From positions 1-55,872 of the forward strand of contig DDIR01000104.1 of assembly GCA_002338715.1 (NCBI GenBank): DNA of 55,872 nt. The letters are read 5' to 3'. Each line of letters starts with the position of its first letter. Position 1 is the first letter of the stretch. Origin of the DNA: Phycisphaerales bacterium UBA1845. Lineage in GTDB: Bacteria; Planctomycetota; Phycisphaerae; UBA1845. A program made the translations under genes and the position numbers. The notes beneath the pieces are model-generated. The model worked only from the letters and a program-made list of their open reading frames with translations. It did not search any database and was not told the DNA's origin. Positions 50,608 to 55,872 of the stretch are shown piece by piece.

Positions 50608-52326
50608 CTACTTGACGAAGCGCTTGGCGAAATACTTGGCGCTGAGATACTCACCGGTGGCGAATTTGGTCAGTTCGTTCCAGCTCATCAGGTTTCCGGG
50701 GCCAAAGACCCTGTTGCGGAAGTATTCGCCGGCTTTTGGCTGATTGTAGAAGCAGGTTTTGTCCGGATGCTTGATGCCCAGAACTTTCTGTGCGGCATAG
50801 GCGTGCACCTGCGCGGCGAAGAGGTCGCCCATCATGTAGCTGTGGTAGTAAACAGGCACCGACAGGACGTGGATCTTCGCGGCATAACCGGGAAGCGTCA
50901 GATCGTCGGGGGGATTCATCAGTTGGTATTTCTTTTTGAGATCCCACCAGAGTTTGCTGAGGTCCTGGTCGGGGTTGGCGTACATGGCCATCTCGAACCG
51001 CACCATCACCTGGGTCCAGCGTGAGAAGATCAGTTTTTCAATGCGAAGCGAATCCTGTGCGGCTTCCACGGCTTTCTTGGCTTCGTCGGCGGATAGACCG
51101 CGCACGTTGATGAGCCAGTCTTCGTTCTTGACGAGTGCGCCGAACATCATCGCCGCCCCTTCGGTGGTGATGCTGTGCGACGGTTCGCGCAGCAGCCAGG
51201 GCAGTTCGCGATCGATGTACTTGTCGTAGACGCCGTGCCCCATTTCGTGCATGAGCGTGTCAGCCCAGTACATGTTGGGCTTGAGATTGCAGAGGACGCG
51301 GACGTCGCCTTCGCGGTCGATGTGGGTGCAAAATGCGTGCGGGCTTTTGCCTTCACGCTCGTACATGTCGCTGCGTTCGAAAATGTCCTCGCAGGGCATG
51401 CCCAAACTGGCGTAGTACTTTTTGGTCAGTTCGATCATGTCGATGTCGGCAAAGAGGTCGTCGAGGTTGACCGATTCCATACCGGGGGCTTCCTGGAAGA
51501 AGAGGTCGCCAAAGTGCCACGGGCGCAGTTGGTCTTTGGTGATGCCGAACTTCTTGGCCATCCGCTCATCGATTTGAGCTTTGATCTCGGCGAACGGTTC
51601 GCGGGTCAGGGCGTCGAGTTCGTCGAACAACTCGACGAATGCGTCCTTGTCGATTTCCTGAATGGTGAGCTTCATGTCGTAGTAGTTGTCGAAGCCGAGT
51701 TCCTTGGCGATCGTGTTGCGATACCCGACAGCCGCTTTTAAATCCGGAGCGATTTTTTGGCCCACGCTGGTGTAACCCATCCAGGCCTGCTTCGCTTCTT
51801 CGGAATCGGTCGAGTCCTTGAGGATTTTGCGGACGTCGTTTTCGGTGATCTTCTGGCCGTTGACTTCGCTGCGGTGCGTGTTGAAGACCTGCTCGACTTT
51901 GTTTTCGATGTCGAGGATTTTCTTTTGGAGTTCCTGGTTGGCTTGGGCGGGCAGGAACTGGAAGTACATCGCGTCGAGCTGGCGGGCGAGTTTGGGGTCG
52001 CGCACTTCGCCGGCTTTGCGAAGGGCATCCAGCTTGTTGAAGAACTCGTGGTCGCTGTGGAGTTCAAGGACGGCTGTGTCGGCGTCCTTCTTCTTGGCGA
52101 AGTCTTCGTCCTTGCCCGAGATGGAGGCGTTCCACCAGGCATTGGAGGACGTGAGGAACAAGGGTTTGTAGCGGGTGAGGTAGGCATCGCGCAGTGCGAC
52201 AAAATCAGCTTGTGCTTTCAGGGCAGCATCGCCGGCATTGGGAGCATCGTCGGCGACGACGCTGGAAACCGTGCAGAGAACAAGCGCAGCGCCAAACGCG
52301 ATCGCCGTCGTTGGGTTGCAAATCAT
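50608..52326 (-). CDS. M2-family zinc peptidase (peptidyl-dipeptidase A / ACE-like)
   Basis: 572 residues with a signal peptide (TTAIAFGAALVLCTVSSVVA). It belongs to the angiotensin-converting-enzyme-like M2 family, which removes dipeptides from peptide C-termini. The zinc site is HEMGH (His360, Glu361, His364) in LMHEMGHGVYD, with the third ligand Glu389 in ITTEGAAMMFG. The ACE-typical RPWHFGDLFFQEAPG and YYHSYMMGDLFAAQ are also present. It is probably periplasmic. The ATG at 52326 follows TTGGAG at 8 bases; the frame opens at 52440. A strong terminator follows. Confidence 0.93.
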   Translation of the reverse strand: MICNPTTAIAFGAALVLCTVSSVVADDAPNAGDAALKAQADFVALRDAYLTRYKPLFLTSSNAWWNASISGKDEDFAKKKDADTAVLELHSDHEFFNKLDALRKAGEVRDPKLARQLDAMYFQFLPAQANQELQKKILDIENKVEQVFNTHRSEVNGQKITENDVRKILKDSTDSEEAKQAWMGYTSVGQKIAPDLKAAVGYRNTIAKELGFDNYYDMKLTIQEIDKDAFVELFDELDALTREPFAEIKAQIDERMAKKFGITKDQLRPWHFGDLFFQEAPGMESVNLDDLFADIDMIELTKKYYASLGMPCEDIFERSDMYEREGKSPHAFCTHIDREGDVRVLCNLKPNMYWADTLMHEMGHGVYDKYIDRELPWLLREPSHSITTEGAAMMFGALVKNEDWLINVRGLSADEAKKAVEAAQDSLRIEKLIFSRWTQVMVRFEMAMYANPDQDLSKLWWDLKKKYQLMNPPDDLTLPGYAAKIHVLSVPVYYHSYMMGDLFAAQVHAYAAQKVLGIKHPDKTCFYNQPKAGEYFRNRVFGPGNLMSWNELTKFATGEYLSAKYFAKRFVK

Positions 52327-52630
52327 GGGTTTCTCCAAAGACGAAAAAGGTAAGGGTGTTGTCATGTCGGCGACAGGGTATGGCGCGGTGTACGTTTGTC
52401 TTGTTGCGCGACCCGCCGCGACTGGCGCACGATATAGCAAAGGATGGGCTTAGGCAATTGGGCTGGCGTGGTGCAACGGGCAGGCGCTTGATGGCGTAAG
52501 GGACTGGCGCCAAATGGCGTGAAGGGCTGGCGTCTGACGCAGGGTGGCGCCTCCGTGTCGCGCTGTATCAACCCATACGTCGTCAGTTGGGCGCCGCAGT
52601 GTCGCAGCGCCCATGGTCCGATCGAACGAA
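52327..52630. other. Intergenic region with no clear feature
   Basis: About 300 bases between the acidic coiled-coil gene and the M2 peptidase gene. It has loose GGCGT-rich near-repeats (around 52485-52560) but no stable hairpin, RNA gene or supported coding frame. Confidence 0.35.
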
Positions 52631-52984
52631 CTAGATGTAGTCCGGTTCGTCGAGGTCCTGGAACTCGTTGCGGCGTTCGCGAAGGACGGAGATCACCGCC
52701 GAGACTTCGACGCCGGCTTCGTGGATGGCGGCCAGGCTCTCGCTGCTGAGCTTCTGAATCTGTTCGGAGTATGCCGGGTCGGATTCGCGTTCGGCTTCTG
52801 CTTCCTGGTTGGCCGATCGAATGGCGATTTTCAGCAGTCCGACGAGTTCCTGGATTTCGCCGCCGAGCACTTCGCACCGTTCGTAGATTTCTTCGCGTTC
52901 CTGCCCTTCGACGTACGGATACTCGTTGAGCAGTTGAACCATTTCGTCGCGAACATCGTCGAGTTGTTTTGCAATGTCTTCCAT
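52631..52984 (-). CDS. Small acidic coiled-coil protein of unknown function
   Basis: 117 residues, strongly acidic and helical (MEDIAKQLDDVRDEMVQLLN at the start, LDEPDYI at the end). Heptad patterns suggest a coiled coil over most of its length. It has a single Cys (CEVLGGEIQE) and no signal peptide. GGGGGAG lies 9 bases before the ATG at 52984, so this is very likely a real gene; the frame opens at 53122. The family is not recognised. Gene order does not reveal a partner. Confidence 0.7.
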   Translation of the reverse strand: MEDIAKQLDDVRDEMVQLLNEYPYVEGQEREEIYERCEVLGGEIQELVGLLKIAIRSANQEAEAERESDPAYSEQIQKLSSESLAAIHEAGVEVSAVISVLRERRNEFQDLDEPDYI

Positions 52985-53305
52985 CGTGTCTCTCCCCCGA
53001 ATCCTTTTTTGAAGAGGCGATTTGACCGGGCGCGGCCTGTAGGGTTCGCGCTGCCGGAGTTGTCTCGGGGGAAAGCTACGATACGTTTTTCGCGGGATGC
53101 ACGAGTTAACAGCGCTCAACACGTTAATGCGAAATGAGGATGAAATCGTTCAAAACCGTTGGACGCGTTTTGGTCAAGATGAACGTGATACTTGTGGACT
53201 TTACAACACGGATGTTGCGAAGCCGACTGGCACGATGGGCTAATAAGTCCGGTGGGATGATTATGGGAACGCGGGTTATGCGGACCGCCTGTTGGATGGC
53301 GCAAT
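52985..53305. other. Intergenic region with no clear feature
   Basis: About 320 bases between the ends of trpF and the start of the acidic coiled-coil gene, both on the minus strand. A plus-strand frame from 53134 runs into trpF antisense and has no ribosome-binding site. I see no RNA gene or repeat. Confidence 0.35.
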
Positions 53306-53983
53306 CTAAGCCATCGCTGCTGGCCCTTTTACCGCGTGCACAAATGCCTGCATGCGTTCAGCGCACTTGCGACCGGGCGAATCCTCCACGCCGGAAGACA
53401 CGTCGACCGCCCACGGCTTGGCGATGCGCACAGCCGCCGCGACGTTTGATGGATTGAGTCCGCCCGCGAGGATGACGTGAAGCCGGCACGGTGCGATGTG
53501 TTCCAAACGCGCAGGATCGAGGATGTTCCAGTCGAACGTCTGTCCTGTTCCACCCAATTGAACGGGATCGTGCGTATCCACCACGACGCCGAGCGACGCC
53601 ATGGAATCGAAGCGATTGATTCTCGTTTCAAGATCGCCGGGAAATGCGTCCGGAACGATGCGATGAACAAGGATGGGGATGAACCCCTCACGCACCAGCG
53701 GGATCACAACCTCATCCTGCTCGTCCCCATAGAGTTGAAGGGTTCGAATCCCCAGTTGAGCGATCGCGTTCCAAAGCTCATCGCCGAGCGGATTCACATC
53801 GACATTGATCAGCGCGACCGGTGTGCAGAATGGCGGAAGGGCTGGGATGATGGCGGCTGCTGATTCGGGCGTGATCTTTCTGGGACCTGCGACGAAGTTC
53901 AGACCGATGGCATCGGCACCGGCATGGGCGGCTTGTGTGGCATCTTCAGGCGACGTGATGCCGCATATTTTGACCCGTGTCAT
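53306..53983 (-). CDS. trpF: Phosphoribosylanthranilate isomerase
   Basis: 225 residues, the normal TrpF size. It performs the Amadori rearrangement of phosphoribosylanthranilate in tryptophan synthesis. The catalytic Cys lies in the opening VKICGIT, and the TIM-barrel ends LAGGLNPSNV (with the general-acid Asp earlier, in VVDTHD) and DVSSGVE bind the phosphate. The ATG at 53983 follows AGGA; the frame opens at 54136. It stands apart from other trp genes, at least within this window. Confidence 0.93.
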   Translation of the reverse strand: MTRVKICGITSPEDATQAAHAGADAIGLNFVAGPRKITPESAAAIIPALPPFCTPVALINVDVNPLGDELWNAIAQLGIRTLQLYGDEQDEVVIPLVREGFIPILVHRIVPDAFPGDLETRINRFDSMASLGVVVDTHDPVQLGGTGQTFDWNILDPARLEHIAPCRLHVILAGGLNPSNVAAAVRIAKPWAVDVSSGVEDSPGRKCAERMQAFVHAVKGPAAMA

Positions 53984-54210
53984 CGTGATGTGTCCTGCCG
54001 AGCGATCCATTTTGATTGACTCGCGGTGCGGATTCAATTTCTTGATACGCCGCCAATTCAGGCAAGGCGTGACGATTGGGCTGGGTGCTTGCGCGTTCCA
54101 ATCCGCGATCGAGGGGTGATTATGGGGCATGAGCAATCAGGCGGTCAAATATCGGGCTTGCAGGATTGGGGGCGTCAAGCGCCGGTCAGTTGGCGTGATC
54201 GGTTGTTATC

Positions 54211-54238
54211 TTGACCCTTGTGAAGTCGGCTCTACACT
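54211..54238 (+). promoter_or_regulatory. Candidate sigma-70-type promoter
   Basis: TTGACC (54211-54216) and TACACT (54233-54238) are 16 bases apart, matching the -35/-10 layout at 5 of 6 and 4 of 6 positions. The site lies 60 bases before the ATG at 54298 and argues against the longer frame that would start at this TTG. Confidence 0.45.
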
Positions 54239-54297
54239 ACCTGTTTATTGTGGGCTGGATCTTCATGTTTGGGCATTTGCGCGGCGATATAGTCAGA

Positions 54298-55071
54298 ATG
54301 CGAATAATAACGACACTACTGATTTCGTTTTGTCTGATTGGAACGTGCGGGTGCCAAAAGCGCAGCACGGCTGAAAATTTCGGCAAGACCTATTATCTCG
54401 ACGGTGCCGGCAATTGGGGCTTCGGTGCTTCGGAAGTGCCCGGTGGGTTGGAACAAGCCGGTTATCACGGTGACGTCGAACTTTACGTTTGGACGTTGTC
54501 GTTTAATCCGCTGGTTGATCAGTTGAACATTCCCGGTGCGCGGTTACGCGCTTCGGCGCTGGCTCGGCGCATCGAGGATTACCACGAGCGCTATCCCGAT
54601 CGCAAGATCAATGTCATCGCGCTGTCGGCTGGCACCGGTGTCGCCACCTGGGCGATCGAAGACCTGGAGCGCGGTACAAAGATTCACAATCTGGTTCTTC
54701 TGGGTTCGTCGCTTTCGCACGATTATGACATGCGCCGGGCGCTCGAGAAGATGACCGGAAAGATTTACGTCTATCATTCGCCTTACGACGAGGTGTTGGA
54801 GACGGTCAAGATCGTCGGGACGATTGACGGCAAGCGCGGGGTCAGCTCGATCGGCGCTGTCGGATTGAAGGCGCCTCGCGGCATGGAAGATCGCGTCGTG
54901 AACACGCCGTGGAATCGCAGTTGGGTCCGACTCGGCTGGGCTGGCGCGCACACCGACTGCACGAACCAGAAATTCGTCCGCTACGAAATCGCCAAACACA
55001 TCCTCGACGGCAGCGAATCTGAAAGGCCTGCGCAGTCGCATCGGCGGGCATCCGTCGCATCCGCGAAGTAG
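54298..55071 (+). CDS. Exported alpha/beta-hydrolase-like protein
   Basis: About 257 residues. A signal peptide (MRIITTLLISFCLIGTCGCQ) with two Cys residues at its end suggests a lipoprotein, though the lipobox is not canonical. The rest looks like an alpha/beta hydrolase without a lid: a nucleophile-elbow-like VIALSAGTGVATWA (Ser in A-L-S-A-G), VLLGSSLSHDYD, and HSPYDEVLE where the acid would lie; HTDC near the end may supply the His. Esterase or lipase activity is inference. It follows a candidate promoter and precedes pepD by 170 bases. Confidence 0.65.
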   Translation: MRIITTLLISFCLIGTCGCQKRSTAENFGKTYYLDGAGNWGFGASEVPGGLEQAGYHGDVELYVWTLSFNPLVDQLNIPGARLRASALARRIEDYHERYPDRKINVIALSAGTGVATWAIEDLERGTKIHNLVLLGSSLSHDYDMRRALEKMTGKIYVYHSPYDEVLETVKIVGTIDGKRGVSSIGAVGLKAPRGMEDRVVNTPWNRSWVRLGWAGAHTDCTNQKFVRYEIAKHILDGSESERPAQSHRRASVASAK

Positions 55072-55199
55072 GCCCGCTGACAGCCAACTTGGCGCATATG
55101 TAGTTGCTTCGTGCGCGTGCAAATCAGGCGTGGAAAAAGCCACTTTGGACGCGTGGCGGTTCGTGCGGCATTCCTTACAATATCTCCTTGGCCATTCAA

Positions 55200-55213
55200 T
55201 CAGACTTGTCTGA
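55200..55213. promoter_or_regulatory. 14-bp palindrome TCAGACTTGTCTGA before pepD
   Basis: A perfect palindrome (TCAGAC-tt-GTCTGA) 28 bases before the pepD start. Its position suits an operator; no T-run follows, so a terminator is unlikely. Confidence 0.4.
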
Positions 55214-55241
55214 ATCGACTCTTTTGAGGAAGGGGATTTTC

Positions 55242-55872
55242 ATGTCCGCCGATCGTGCGTCAGCCGACTTGACTCAACTGGAACCGAAATCCGTTTGGCG
55301 ATTTTTCGCTGGGCTGACGGGTGTGCCCAGGCCTTCCAAGAACGAGGCGAGGATTCAAAAGCACGTTCTCGACCTTGCCGAATCGTTCGGTTTCAAATCG
55401 AAGCGCGATGCGTCTGGCAACATCGTGATCACCGTGCCGGCAACGCCCGGATGCGAGTCGGCGCCGATCACCGTCTTGCAAGGGCATCTGGATATGGTGT
55501 GCGAAAAGAATGCGGGTGTTGAGCAGGATTTCGACAACGATCCGATTCGCACGATCATCGCCGAAGATGACGAAGGCTTGAAGATCGTTCGCGCCGACGG
55601 GACGACGCTCGGTGCAGACAACGGAATTGGCGTGAGTTTGGCGTTGGCTGCCGCGACTGATCCCGAGGTTGTGCACGGACCGCTCGAGTTGCTCTTTACG
55701 AGCGATGAAGAAGAGGGGATGACTGGTGCGAAAGCGCTCGCGCCCGATTCGTTTGAAGGGCGCCGGCTGATCAATCTGGATTCGGAAGAAGATGATGCGC
55801 TCTACATCGGTTGCGCGGGTGGACGCGACACGAATCTGACCTGGCGGTTTGAAACGTCGGCTACACCAGCCG
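55242..55872 (+). CDS. pepD: Aminoacyl-histidine dipeptidase, partial at the window edge
   Basis: The first 210 residues of a PepD-type (M20 family) dipeptidase; the gene runs off the right edge. It cleaves Xaa-His and other dipeptides in the cytoplasm, using two metal ions. Visible M20 motifs are LQGHLDMVCEKN (His and catalytic Asp), TTLGADNGIG (bridging Asp), TSDEEEGMTGA (catalytic Glu pair) and INLDSEE (next ligand). AAGGGG precedes the ATG at 8 bases. The start MSADRASADL is followed by VWRFFAGLTGVPRPSKNE, normal for PepD. Confidence 0.93.
   Translation, partial: MSADRASADLTQLEPKSVWRFFAGLTGVPRPSKNEARIQKHVLDLAESFGFKSKRDASGNIVITVPATPGCESAPITVLQGHLDMVCEKNAGVEQDFDNDPIRTIIAEDDEGLKIVRADGTTLGADNGIGVSLALAAATDPEVVHGPLELLFTSDEEEGMTGAKALAPDSFEGRRLINLDSEEDDALYIGCAGGRDTNLTWRFETSATPA

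Noticed and set aside
53134..53457. Plus-strand frame of 107 codons upstream of and antisense to trpF
   Set aside because: It overlaps the trpF 3' end, lacks a ribosome-binding site and has no recognisable domain.
53736..53760. tRNA T-arm-like sequence gggttcgaatccc
   Set aside because: It lies within trpF coding sequence (around LGIRTLQLYGDE) and no acceptor, D-arm or anticodon arm surrounds it.
54211..54297. N-terminal extension of the alpha/beta-hydrolase-like gene from TTG 54211
   Set aside because: A promoter-like TTGACC/TACACT pair overlaps it, and the downstream ATG begins a proper signal peptide.

Overview
The window looks like a chromosome segment of a planctomycete, most likely from the Phycisphaerae side of the phylum. 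The main marker is the secreted protein at 39049-42147, which combines a run of short Asp-Cys-Asn repeats (DCNxNxIPD type), Ig-like modules and a C-terminal dockerin-like calcium-binding tail, an architecture I associate with that group. Supporting signs are the zinc-ribbon/kinase/TPR protein, the squalene-cyclase-like/DUF4159 protein, the SM-like secreted protein, many small lipoproteins and a moderately high GC content judged by eye. Housekeeping genes (argS, murA, prmC, tadA, trpF, pssA, psd, tRNA-His) are scattered singly or in pairs. I see no phage, plasmid, IS transposase or CRISPR array.

Layout. 1-12.9 kb: argS; a Ser/Thr kinase with TPRs; a degenerate amidase-like membrane protein; a 95-aa protein divergent from a giant AAA+/coiled-coil protein; an orphan FlgM-like protein; a canonical peptidoglycan amidase lipoprotein; a small lipoprotein with a clear terminator. 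12.9-22.3 kb: a long minus-strand gene series (squalene-cyclase-like/DUF4159, SM-like, gluzincin metallopeptidase, histidine-rich membrane protein, ABC ATPase, ABC permease). 22.3-30.4 kb: TauE/SafE transporter, NagZ-type GH3, DUF423, FxsA, a small ORF with a start-codon hairpin and terminator, then an H-NOX/hybrid histidine kinase pair and a degenerate HD-GYP protein. 30.7-38.4 kb: an aldehyde dehydrogenase/RidA pair that fits 2-aminomuconate metabolism, tRNA-His(GTG), a lipoprotein, prmC, murA, an ankyrin protein, psd-pssA. 38.6-47.9 kb: PilZ protein, the large secreted nuclease-like protein, twin Era-like GTPases, DUF4397 lipoprotein, Nudix, tadA, a CheX-like protein behind a dyad-rich leader. 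47.9-55.9 kb: VOC protein, FAD oxidoreductase, PfkB kinase, M2 peptidase, acidic coiled-coil protein, trpF, alpha/beta hydrolase-like protein, and the start of pepD (cut by the window edge).

Two themes stand out. (1) Several families of short palindromic elements occur, mostly between convergent genes: a double hairpin at 1877-1950, a GGTGGGC-core family (14-35, 34442-34507, a worn copy at 39037-39052 and a related inverted repeat inside a signal-peptide coding region at 16059-16124), a palindrome at 36744-36765, and an attcccgc-N4-gcgggaat family (10668-10714, 24729-24903, 26383-26541). Three of these elements end exactly on, or supply, the TAG stop codon of the neighbouring minus-strand gene. 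(2) Several signalling or enzymatic proteins carry changed key residues: Walker B Glu to Gln in the AAA+ protein, HD to QD in the HD-GYP protein, YxSxR to YxSxN in the H-NOX protein, a missing ExxN in the CheX-like protein, and missing zinc ligands in the amidase-like protein. The H-NOX/kinase pair beside a degenerate HD-GYP protein recalls the known NO-responsive H-NOX/HnoK/HnoD network and is the most coherent candidate system. The AAA+/coiled-coil giant and the twin GTPases are the least explained genes.

Starts were chosen from visible ribosome-binding sites and signal peptides. Many planctomycete genes lack a clear Shine-Dalgarno sequence, so some starts are uncertain and are marked as such.
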